From the NCBI RefSeq assembly GCF_000177075.1, contig NZ_ADEG01000099.1:1-38057 (forward strand): a DNA stretch of 38,057 bases. Reading direction: 5' to 3'. The notes beneath the pieces are model-generated. The model was not told the DNA's origin, made no database searches, and worked only from the letters and a program-made list of their open reading frames with translations. A program made the translations under genes and the position numbers. Each line of letters starts with the position of its first letter. Positions within the stretch are counted from its first letter, which is position 1. This DNA is from Hoylesella buccalis ATCC 35310 (lineage in GTDB: Bacteria > Bacteroidota > Bacteroidia > Bacteroidales > Bacteroidaceae). Positions 6,984 through 14,727 of this stretch are shown piece after piece.

Positions 6984-9260
6984 ATGCTCACAACGTATGT
7001 AAATGTCATTGTTCCGCTGCCTTTGGAAGGCACGTTCACCTATTCGGTTCCTCACAACTTGGCCGAGCGGGTGCGGTTTGGCGTGCGTGTGGCCGTGACG
7101 TTTGGTGCCTCGAAGGTGCATACCGCCATTGTGGTGAGGGTGCATCAGGACAAACCCGCCTTCAACGTTAAAGACATCGTTGACGTGATTGATGATCAAC
7201 CCATGCTTCTGGAGCAGCAATACCAGCTGTGGCAGTGGCTGTCGGCGTACTACATGGCCCCGCTCGGCGACGTGTACAATGCCGCTTTGCCCGCTGGACT
7301 GAAGGTGGAGGAGAACTATAAGCCTCGTACGGAGACGTATATCGACCTGTGCGAGCCACTGCGCAACGAGCAATCGCTGAACGTGGCCCTTGACCTGTTG
7401 AAGCGAGCACGCAACCAACGAGAGGCTCTCATGCACTTCTTGCGCATCTCACACTGGGAAACGATAGAAGGAACTCAAACGACAGAGCCGGTGATGGACA
7501 TCACCCGGGAGGAGTTGATGAACGTGTCGCGCTGTTCGTATGCCGTCATCAAGAGCCTGGTAGAGCGGAAAATACTGTTCACCTACGAGCGGGAGGTGGG
7601 ACGGCTCAATGACCATGGGGAGGAACATCTTGAAAACGTGAAACGTTTGAATGAGGCTCAGCAAGAAGCGTACAACCAAATTGTTTTTCAATTTCTTAAG
7701 AAAAACGTGGTTTTGCTGCATGGCGTAACCTCCAGTGGCAAAACAGAAATCTACATACACCTTATTAAAAAGGCACTCGAGGAAAAGAAGCAGGTGCTGT
7801 ATCTGTTGCCGGAGATAGCCCTCACGGTGCAAATTACCAGTAGGCTAAGACATGTGTTTGGCAACAAATTGGGCATCTACCATTCTAAATATAGCGATGC
7901 CGAACGCGTTGAAATATGGAAGAAACAGCTTTCGCACCATCCATACGAGGTACTATTGGGAGCTCGCAGCGCCGTGTTTCTGCCCTTTCAGCGGCTCGGG
8001 TTGGTCATCATTGATGAAGAACACGAAACCTCTTTCAAGCAACAAGACCCCTCGCCACGCTATCATGCACGGTCGGCAGCCATCGTATTGGCAAGGATGT
8101 ATGGCGCGAAGACCTTGTTAGGGACGGCCACACCGTCGGTGGAAAGCTATTATAACGCCTGCCAGGGCAAATATGGACTGGTGACCTTGACCTCGCGGTA
8201 CAAGGACATTCAACTGCCGGAGATTAGGGTAGTGGACACGAAGGATCTGCAACGGCGCAAGATGATGACGGGACCTTTCTCGCCACCGCTTATCGCTGCC
8301 GTGAATGAAGCGTTGCAGAGCGGGCAGCAAGTGATACTGTTTCAGAACCGACGCGGCTTCGCACCGATGATAGAGTGCCGCACTTGCGGTTGGGTTCCAA
8401 AGTGTACCAACTGCGATGTGTCGCTCACCATGCACAAAAGCATGAACTTGTTGACCTGCCATTATTGCGGTTATACCTACCGCATACCTGCGGTTTGTCC
8501 CGCATGTGGCGGCACCGACCTGCGTGGTCGTGGCTTTGGAACGGAGAAAGTGGAGGAGTATGTGGGGCAATTGTTCCCCGATGCGCGTGTCGCCCGCATG
8601 GACTTGGACACCACGCGCACCCGCAATGCCTACGGAAGGATTATCGATGATTTCTCTTCTGGTCGCACCAATCTGCTCATCGGCACGCAGATGGTGAGCA
8701 AAGGACTTGACTTCGACCGGGTAAGTGTGGTGGGAATACTCAACGCTGACGCCATGCTGAACTATCCAGACTTCCGCGCTTACGAACACGCCTTCATGAT
8801 GATGGCGCAGGTAAGCGGTAGGGCTGGGCGTAAAGGACAGCGGGGGAAGGTGTTCTTACAGACCAAAAACAAGGAGCTACCCATCATCAGACAGGTGGTG
8901 GAAAATGACTATCAGGGATTTTATGAGGCACTATTGGAAGAACGGAGATTGTTTTCTTATCCGCCCTTCCATCGGTTGGTATACGTTTTTTTGCGTCATC
9001 GGCACGACGATGTGGTAGAAACGGCCGGCATAGAGATGGGCAGCAGGCTCAGACAGGGATTGGGTGAGCGTATTTTAGGTCCTGACAAACCTTCGATAGC
9101 GCGCGTGAAAAACCTGCACATCCGCAAGATTGTCATCAAGTTGGAGAACGGTATCGACCCAAAGGCGGTGCGTCTTTACTTGCGTACCGTGCAGCAACAA
9201 CTGTTGCAGGACAAGCGATATGCCGCCCTGCAAGTGTACTATGACGTCGACCCCATGTAA
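6984..9260 (+). CDS. priA: Primosomal protein N' (replication restart helicase PriA)
   Basis: 3'-5' superfamily 2 DNA helicase that restarts collapsed replication forks; 758 residues, normal for PriA. The start MLTTYVNVIVPLPLEGTFTY is the conserved beginning of the 3'-DNA-binding domain. Walker A is GVTSSGKTE (K253), Walker B is DEEH (D344-H347), and helicase motifs LGTATPS and QMVSKGLDF follow. A zinc-binding insert starts near C465 (CRTCGWVPKCTNC, CHYC, CPAC). The C-terminal domain is complete. All key residues are present. It is transcribed alone, from a promoter directly at the start codon, and is followed by two terminator-like hairpins. Confidence 0.97.
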   Translation: MLTTYVNVIVPLPLEGTFTYSVPHNLAERVRFGVRVAVTFGASKVHTAIVVRVHQDKPAFNVKDIVDVIDDQPMLLEQQYQLWQWLSAYYMAPLGDVYNAALPAGLKVEENYKPRTETYIDLCEPLRNEQSLNVALDLLKRARNQREALMHFLRISHWETIEGTQTTEPVMDITREELMNVSRCSYAVIKSLVERKILFTYEREVGRLNDHGEEHLENVKRLNEAQQEAYNQIVFQFLKKNVVLLHGVTSSGKTEIYIHLIKKALEEKKQVLYLLPEIALTVQITSRLRHVFGNKLGIYHSKYSDAERVEIWKKQLSHHPYEVLLGARSAVFLPFQRLGLVIIDEEHETSFKQQDPSPRYHARSAAIVLARMYGAKTLLGTATPSVESYYNACQGKYGLVTLTSRYKDIQLPEIRVVDTKDLQRRKMMTGPFSPPLIAAVNEALQSGQQVILFQNRRGFAPMIECRTCGWVPKCTNCDVSLTMHKSMNLLTCHYCGYTYRIPAVCPACGGTDLRGRGFGTEKVEEYVGQLFPDARVARMDLDTTRTRNAYGRIIDDFSSGRTNLLIGTQMVSKGLDFDRVSVVGILNADAMLNYPDFRAYEHAFMMMAQVSGRAGRKGQRGKVFLQTKNKELPIIRQVVENDYQGFYEALLEERRLFSYPPFHRLVYVFLRHRHDDVVETAGIEMGSRLRQGLGERILGPDKPSIARVKNLHIRKIVIKLENGIDPKAVRLYLRTVQQQLLQDKRYAALQVYYDVDPM

Positions 9261-9325
9261 ATATCGTTGGACGATATTGCTTCTTTTTTAAGCGAGATAG
9301 ATGAAAATATCCCGCTTTTCTTTTT
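9260..9325 (+). terminator. priA double terminator
   Basis: AATATCGT (9260-9267) pairs perfectly with ACGATATT (9271-9278) and is followed by GCTTCTTTTTT. A second stem, AAGCGAGATA (9290-9299) with TATCCCGCTT (9308-9317), one mismatch, is followed by TTCTTTTTC. Both look like intrinsic terminators. Confidence 0.75.
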
Positions 9326-9371
9326 CATGGTGATGAAATATTTCTTTTACATGATTGTAATATCTATGTCC

Positions 9372-9379
9372 TAATTTTG
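9372..9379 (+). promoter_or_regulatory. -7 element of the receptor/phosphatase operon
   Basis: TAATTTTG fits TAnnTTTG and lies 28 nt before the ATG at 9408. No well-spaced -33 element is seen, which could mean the promoter needs an activator. Confidence 0.45.
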
Positions 9380-9407
9380 CATTCGTAAAAGTGAACAGGC
9401 TAATTTT

Positions 9408-12182
9408 ATGAAGAAAATTGTATTAACGACAGTGCTGATTTTAGGCATCATTCCTGTCTGTCTTGCTGATTCTTTGACTGGTATAGTGAAAGATAAGTTA
9501 ACGGGTGAGATGCTTATTGGTACCGTAGTTCAAGTGAAAGGTGAGAAACATCATGCCACCTCTACAGGCTTGGACGGTTCTTTTGTGTTGAAAGATCTGC
9601 CCAATCAAGGCACCATTACGCTGATAGCCAGCTACATTGGTTATCAATCCAAGGAGGTTCAGGTGGATATGTCCGCAGGAAAGTCTATCAATCTGGAGCT
9701 GGAACCAGAACTACAAGAACTAAAAGAGGTGGTTGTTAAGGGATTTCGTACAAAAGACACTGATGTAAGCGCTTATGCGATGGTGAAAAATTCGTCGCAA
9801 GTACTCAATGTGATGAGTGCACAAGCCATTCTGGTGTCACCCGATGTCAATGTGGCAACAGTACTGCAACGTGTCTCTGGCGTAACAATGCAGCACGATG
9901 CGTCGGGTGAAGCCTCGTATGCCATTCTAAGAGGAATGGACAAACGGTACAATTATACCTTGGTTAACGGCGTGAAAATACCCAGTCCTGATGACAAAAA
10001 TCGCTATATTCCCTTGAATATCTTCCCTTCAGATTTGATGGACAGGATTATTGTTTCTAAGTCGCTCACTGCCGATATGGAAGGCGATGCTGCGGGTGGT
10101 GTGGTAGATATGAATATGAAAGATGCTCCAGGCAGTTTCAGACTTCAAGCGAATGTAGCAACAGGGGCAAGCGATTTCTTTTGGCAAGGCGATAAAACGC
10201 AATCACCATTCGGACAAATCAATTACGATTTTTTAAGTGCTAAGCGCGGAAGTACCACCTCTAAAGCGCCCTACGAGCGTTATGGAAGTACGTACGATGC
10301 GACCAATGCCGACTTTAAGAATGGTGGAACTCAGCTTTCACGCCACAAAGTACCAATACCCAACATCCATGCAGGTATCTCTATCGGCAATCGTTTTTGG
10401 GATAAAAAGCTTGGAGTGATATTCTCTACCAACCTGCAGAATACGTATCGTGGCACCGAACGCGAGCTCAATAAGGAGGTGATGGCCAACGGTGAGGAAA
10501 CAGCTTACATCAGTTCCATCAAGAAAAGACTCTATTCCATCCATGATCTTAACCTGGGTGTGCATGGAAAGATTGACTTCACGCTTGACAATCACAAGAT
10601 AGAGTGGTATAATATGTACGTGCGTCGTCAAGCGGACAATACACGCTACAGCATGGATATCACGACTGACTACGACTTTGACCTTGCAAATGGCAACTGG
10701 ACACGTGCGGATGAGATGCGTACCATGACACAAACACAGAATATCTTTGCATCAAATATCAAGGGAACGCATCATTTCACGCGTAACCTCACGGTAGATT
10801 GGGCTGGACTTTTCGCCGATGCCAGAGAGAAAGATCCTGACCGTATCTATACCACTATCAAGAACACCGTGACAGAAGGCAAGGTCACTAAGATATTCCC
10901 GGCATCACAGGAGCGTCGTTTCCAGCATAACGACGATAAGGATTGGACGGGCTATGTCAATCTTTCGTGGGCGACTCCTTTCAGTGAAGAACTTAAAGCG
11001 GTGTGGAAAACAGGTGCTATGTATCGCAACAAGAAGCGTAACAATCGATATTACTCATACATATCTGTACCCTCAGATAATGGTATCCTACTGCCTTCTG
11101 ATGATATTGATGCGTTTCACGGAATTGACTGGACACTCAAAACACCTCGTTCGCAGGCCTCACAACTCAATTACGACTCTAAAGAACGAATAGGTGCTAT
11201 CTACGGTATGGTAACACTTACTTCGCCAATCTATGAACTGGTAGCTGGATTTCGTGCCGAGCATACCAACCAACTATACACAATGCTGCAACGTTTTGAG
11301 ACAACGGGTTCTCTTGGTGAACAGTCGTATTGGGATTATTTGCCGTCTGTTTCGTTTCGCTGGACATTTAGGGACAAGATGAATCTTCGCTTCAGTTATT
11401 ACAAGAGCATCAATCGTCCAGGATTCTATGAGCTTGTGCCTTATCAGGTGGATGGTGAGGATTACACCGAGAAGGGTAATCCGTTATTAAAATGTGCACG
11501 TATTGACAACCTCGATCTGCGTTGGGAGTGGTTACCATCGCAAGATGAACAGGTGCTTTTGGGTGTTTTTTATAAGTATCTCAAAGACCCGATTGAGACA
11601 ACTTTCGATGTAGACCAGCGTCAGGGTAACGCCAGCTACTATATGCCTCAAAACCTTGGTAACGCCAGAAACTATGGTGTTGAGCTTGATGTGGTGAAGT
11701 ATATCCGTCACTTTGGATTCAAGGCCAACTATACTTATACGCATTCAGCCATCACCACAACCAAGAAACGCTATACTGCAAAGAATCAAGTAGAGCATGT
11801 TGACCAAACGAGACCACTTATCAATCAGGCACCGCATACCGCTAACTTATCTTTGCTTTATAAAGATACGCAACATGGGTGGAATGGACAATTGGCAGCA
11901 GCCTATACTGGGACACAACTTGTATTGGTATCTCCCTATTATGATTCTGACGAATGGGAGAAGCATCTCTTTTCGCTTGACCTGAGTGGCGAGAAGCGTT
12001 TCAACAATGGCATATCCTTATTTGTTAAAGCCAATAACCTGCTCAACTCAAAGCGCGAACGGTACCTAAAAACCGTTAATGAGTTTAATACCAAGATACC
12101 AGGACAACCCAATGATCGTACCATTGTAGGAACCTACAAGTATGGACGCACATTTCTGGTTGGAGTGAGAGTAAATTTGTAA
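9408..12182 (+). CDS. TonB-dependent receptor (SusD-independent, operon 1)
   Basis: Outer-membrane active transporter of 924 residues. The signal peptide ends around LADS (residue ~21). A CarboxypepD_reg-like beta-sandwich follows (about 22-100: GIVKDKLTGEMLIGTVVQVKG ... TGLDGSFVLKDLP), then the plug (about 125-245: LQRVSGVTMQ, ILRGMDKRYNYTLVNG, EGDAAGGVVDMNMKD) and a 22-strand-type barrel ending in the aromatic-rich GRTFLVGVRVNL. No SusD partner is nearby. Instead a beta-helix lipoprotein starts 24 nt downstream, followed by a secreted phosphatase, so the three form an operon. The plug closely resembles that of the second receptor at 25685. The substrate is unknown; the phosphatase suggests a phosphorylated compound or phosphate (inference). 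Confidence 0.92.
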   Translation: MKKIVLTTVLILGIIPVCLADSLTGIVKDKLTGEMLIGTVVQVKGEKHHATSTGLDGSFVLKDLPNQGTITLIASYIGYQSKEVQVDMSAGKSINLELEPELQELKEVVVKGFRTKDTDVSAYAMVKNSSQVLNVMSAQAILVSPDVNVATVLQRVSGVTMQHDASGEASYAILRGMDKRYNYTLVNGVKIPSPDDKNRYIPLNIFPSDLMDRIIVSKSLTADMEGDAAGGVVDMNMKDAPGSFRLQANVATGASDFFWQGDKTQSPFGQINYDFLSAKRGSTTSKAPYERYGSTYDATNADFKNGGTQLSRHKVPIPNIHAGISIGNRFWDKKLGVIFSTNLQNTYRGTERELNKEVMANGEETAYISSIKKRLYSIHDLNLGVHGKIDFTLDNHKIEWYNMYVRRQADNTRYSMDITTDYDFDLANGNWTRADEMRTMTQTQNIFASNIKGTHHFTRNLTVDWAGLFADAREKDPDRIYTTIKNTVTEGKVTKIFPASQERRFQHNDDKDWTGYVNLSWATPFSEELKAVWKTGAMYRNKKRNNRYYSYISVPSDNGILLPSDDIDAFHGIDWTLKTPRSQASQLNYDSKERIGAIYGMVTLTSPIYELVAGFRAEHTNQLYTMLQRFETTGSLGEQSYWDYLPSVSFRWTFRDKMNLRFSYYKSINRPGFYELVPYQVDGEDYTEKGNPLLKCARIDNLDLRWEWLPSQDEQVLLGVFYKYLKDPIETTFDVDQRQGNASYYMPQNLGNARNYGVELDVVKYIRHFGFKANYTYTHSAITTTKKRYTAKNQVEHVDQTRPLINQAPHTANLSLLYKDTQHGWNGQLAAAYTGTQLVLVSPYYDSDEWEKHLFSLDLSGEKRFNNGISLFVKANNLLNSKRERYLKTVNEFNTKIPGQPNDRTIVGTYKYGRTFLVGVRVNL

Positions 12183-12206
12183 TCATCAACTTTTGTAAAA
12201 TTCAAT

Positions 12207-13598
12207 ATGAAGAGATTTAATTTGTTTGTAAGCATATTAGCTGTAACCCTTATGGGAGGCATGAGTTCGTGTGAAAATGAAAACATTAATCCATACGATT
12301 ACGCTGCCAAAACCGATACCATAACCATCAATACAGGTGACGCAAATACAGTGAAGACGGCCATAGCCTCTTATCCTACAGGATCTATCGTTTGGTCACA
12401 TGACACCACACTCACCTCTTCGTTCAAGATTCCTGCTGGCGCTTCCCTCTATATCGAGCCTGGCGTGAAGGTCACAGTCAGCTCGAAGCCCTTGGAAGAT
12501 CATCCTATAGAGATTGTGGCATTAGGAAACCTGTACGCTATGGGCACGAAAGAGAAGCCCGTAGTTATCAGCTCGGATACGGGCAAGCCCAACGACTGGG
12601 GTGGTATCATTTGTGGATACGACTGTGAAGAGGTGGTGTTAAGTCATACAGAGATAGCCCATGCTGGTGCTACTCCCACGGAAAGTTCCCTTTCTTTTCA
12701 AAACAAATTGTTCAAGACCACCATTGATGGCGGGGTACCTGCGTTCCATTTCTGCAATACCAAAGGTCGCTTTGCTGTCGTTAACTGTTTCTTCCATGAC
12801 AATTACGATGACCAAACTTATTTCACAGGTGGTAATGGAATTATTTATGGGTCCGTGTTTGCCGATAGTGGTAATGAGAGTGATGGTGGTGAAGCTATCA
12901 ATGTGAAATCGGGATGCATACTCGACATAGCCTACAACCTGATATACAATGCTTGTACCAATGCCTTTAAACTTTCTGGGTCGGGCGTAGAGAAAAACTT
13001 TGCATCGAAGCTTGTTATCTATAACAATACAGCTATTGACTGCGGATGGCGTCGAACGAAGAATAAGAAAGGTGGAAATGTATGGATAGAGAAAGCTATT
13101 GCGCCCGTTTTTGTGAATAATTTAATGGTTGACAACCGTTATGGAATCCGTCAACCCGGTAAGGATGGGGCTGATATAGACAACAGTGTGCTTTCTCCCA
13201 ATTATTTCTTTGCATCCACAAATACAGGAGTGAAGCAGCAAAGTAAAGACTTCAAGATGATTGTTTGGGATGACAACAATCTCACCAGTCAGGCTCCAGA
13301 GGATTTGTCTAAATTATTTATTAAGTTTACTCAAAATGATAAGATGAATATCAACTGTGAGAGCGATGACCCTGCCAATGGGGCTCCCTTGAAATGGAAC
13401 CCAGCATGGGACTTTCATCTTCAGCCTGGCGCGCCTCAACTCACTGGTGCTCTTTCGGCAGTGAAGCCTAACTTTCCCAGCGGATTGGCTTTCTTTGGCA
13501 TGAAGAAAGTAAAATGGGTGAGCAATACTGATGACCAAAATTATTATTTCTCTTCATCCGTGGCCAGTAACTTCTTTGGAGCATTTGGAGCAAAATAA
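12207..13598 (+). CDS. Beta-helix-like lipoprotein, receptor partner (operon 1)
   Basis: Lipoprotein of 463 residues. The signal peptide MKRFNLFVSILAVTLMGG ends in the lipobox MSSC (C22), followed by acidic ENEN, typical of Bacteroidota surface lipoproteins. The body shows short beta turns of a right-handed parallel beta-helix type: LYIEPGVKVTV, LGNLYAMGTKEKPVVISS, NDWGGIICG, FAVVNCFFHDN and LVIYNNTAIDCG. The block IEPG...G-x-L-x-A-x-GT...PVVIS...DWGGIIxCG is shared with the lipoprotein at 28535, so the two are homologous. It lies 24 nt after the receptor stop and 12 nt before the phosphatase. By position it may act like SusD, as a surface ligand-binding cap or substrate-binding partner, but this is inference; no catalytic residues were recognised. 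Confidence 0.8.
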   Translation: MKRFNLFVSILAVTLMGGMSSCENENINPYDYAAKTDTITINTGDANTVKTAIASYPTGSIVWSHDTTLTSSFKIPAGASLYIEPGVKVTVSSKPLEDHPIEIVALGNLYAMGTKEKPVVISSDTGKPNDWGGIICGYDCEEVVLSHTEIAHAGATPTESSLSFQNKLFKTTIDGGVPAFHFCNTKGRFAVVNCFFHDNYDDQTYFTGGNGIIYGSVFADSGNESDGGEAINVKSGCILDIAYNLIYNACTNAFKLSGSGVEKNFASKLVIYNNTAIDCGWRRTKNKKGGNVWIEKAIAPVFVNNLMVDNRYGIRQPGKDGADIDNSVLSPNYFFASTNTGVKQQSKDFKMIVWDDNNLTSQAPEDLSKLFIKFTQNDKMNINCESDDPANGAPLKWNPAWDFHLQPGAPQLTGALSAVKPNFPSGLAFFGMKKVKWVSNTDDQNYYFSSSVASNFFGAFGAK

Positions 13599-13610
13599 AC
13601 ATCAATCAAC

Positions 13611-14564
13611 ATGAAAATGAACAAGTTTTTCAAACAGATACTATTTGTTGTCACCTTACTTTTGTCTTTCATTTCCTCTCAAGCGCAAACCCCTGCTGAT
13701 TGGAAACAAATGAAAGCTGCTGTCAACCTGTATTGGGTGAACGATATGGGGCGTAATGGCTATTACGACCAGAAAACCATAGCCCAGTTGATGGGTACCA
13801 TGGCGGAGACTGTTGGACCCGAGGCAGTGATTGCTGTAGGTGATATTCATCATTTCAATGGCGTGCAAAACGTTACCGATCCATTGTGGATGACTAATTA
13901 TGAACTAATTTATTCTCATCCAGAGCTGATGTGTTTTTGGTATCCTGTTTTGGGGAATCACGAATATCGTGGCAATACCCAAGCTGTACTCGATTATGCT
14001 CATGTGAGTCGTCGATGGGCAATGCCAGCTCGTTATTATTCCAAAGTATTCGAAGGTGATGGGTGTACGGTGCGAATCGTTTTTCTCGACACTACTCCCC
14101 TTATCAGTAAATATAGAAAGAATACCGAAACTTATCCTGATGCTCATTTACAAAACCTTGAACAAGAGCTGGCATGGTTGGACAGTACGTTGACTGCTGC
14201 ACATGAAGATTGGGTGATTTGTGTAGGTCATCATCCCATCTATGCACAGACTTCCAAGTCGGACAAAGAGCGTGCCGACATGCAGAAATATCTGTTGCCC
14301 GTGCTTCAGCGACATTCCAATGTGTCGGTATATGGTTGTGGGCATATACACAACTTTCAATATATCAAGAAGAAAGGTGACAAGATTAACTATTGGGTCA
14401 ACTCTGCAGCAGCTCTCTCACGTCCAGTACAGCCAACAGATGGAACCCGTTGGTGCGATGGGTCCACAGGATTTACAGTGATTAGTGCCAACAAACAGCA
14501 ACTTACCCTCTATGCCATCAACAAAGATGGTAAGATTCTGTACACCCTGCCGATGAAAAAGTAG
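13611..14564 (+). CDS. Secreted purple-acid-phosphatase-like metallophosphoesterase
   Basis: Calcineurin-like phosphoesterase of 317 residues, closest in layout to mammalian tartrate-resistant acid phosphatase (TRAP). The signal peptide ends at SSQAQT (~26). The metal-binding motifs are present: ND (D45), GDIHHFNGVQ (D78), GNHEY (N116, H117), GHHP (H207) and GHIHN (H245, H247). The segment WYPVLGNHEYRGNTQAVLDY followed by SRRWAMPARYY is TRAP-like. TRAP has GDNFYFTG; here the Tyr that ligates ferric iron and gives the purple colour aligns with H81. The enzyme is therefore probably not purple and may use another metal pair. Last gene of the receptor/lipoprotein operon, it should hydrolyse phosphate esters in the periplasm or at the surface. 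The substrate is unknown. Confidence 0.88.
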   Translation: MKMNKFFKQILFVVTLLLSFISSQAQTPADWKQMKAAVNLYWVNDMGRNGYYDQKTIAQLMGTMAETVGPEAVIAVGDIHHFNGVQNVTDPLWMTNYELIYSHPELMCFWYPVLGNHEYRGNTQAVLDYAHVSRRWAMPARYYSKVFEGDGCTVRIVFLDTTPLISKYRKNTETYPDAHLQNLEQELAWLDSTLTAAHEDWVICVGHHPIYAQTSKSDKERADMQKYLLPVLQRHSNVSVYGCGHIHNFQYIKKKGDKINYWVNSAAALSRPVQPTDGTRWCDGSTGFTVISANKQQLTLYAINKDGKILYTLPMKK

Positions 14565-14601
14565 CTATCTTTGCTGCTTTACATGTATTTTATTGAGCAA
14601 T

Positions 14602-14648
14602 CTATATGCCTACGTGTCCGTGAACGAGCGTAGGCATATAGTTTATTT
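14602..14648 (+). terminator. Strong terminator of receptor operon 1
   Basis: CTATATGCCTACG (14602-14614) pairs perfectly with CGTAGGCATATAG (14629-14641), a 13-bp stem with 14-nt loop, followed by TTTATTT. It sits between converging genes and may also act on pgpH transcripts. Confidence 0.85.
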
Positions 14649-14727
14649 GTCTATGACTCCAAGGTCATGGTCTGTATCAAATGTTTCCGCTGAGGTAGAG
14701 TCTACATCTAACTTGTAGAGGCCTCTT

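Noticed and set aside
8118..8789. Minus-strand ORF of 223 codons
   Set aside because: Shadow of priA; the plus frame carries the helicase and zinc motifs here.
9408..14564. SusCD-type polysaccharide utilisation locus
   Set aside because: No SusD homologue and no glycoside hydrolase in the operon; the partner lipoprotein is beta-helical and the enzyme is a phosphatase.
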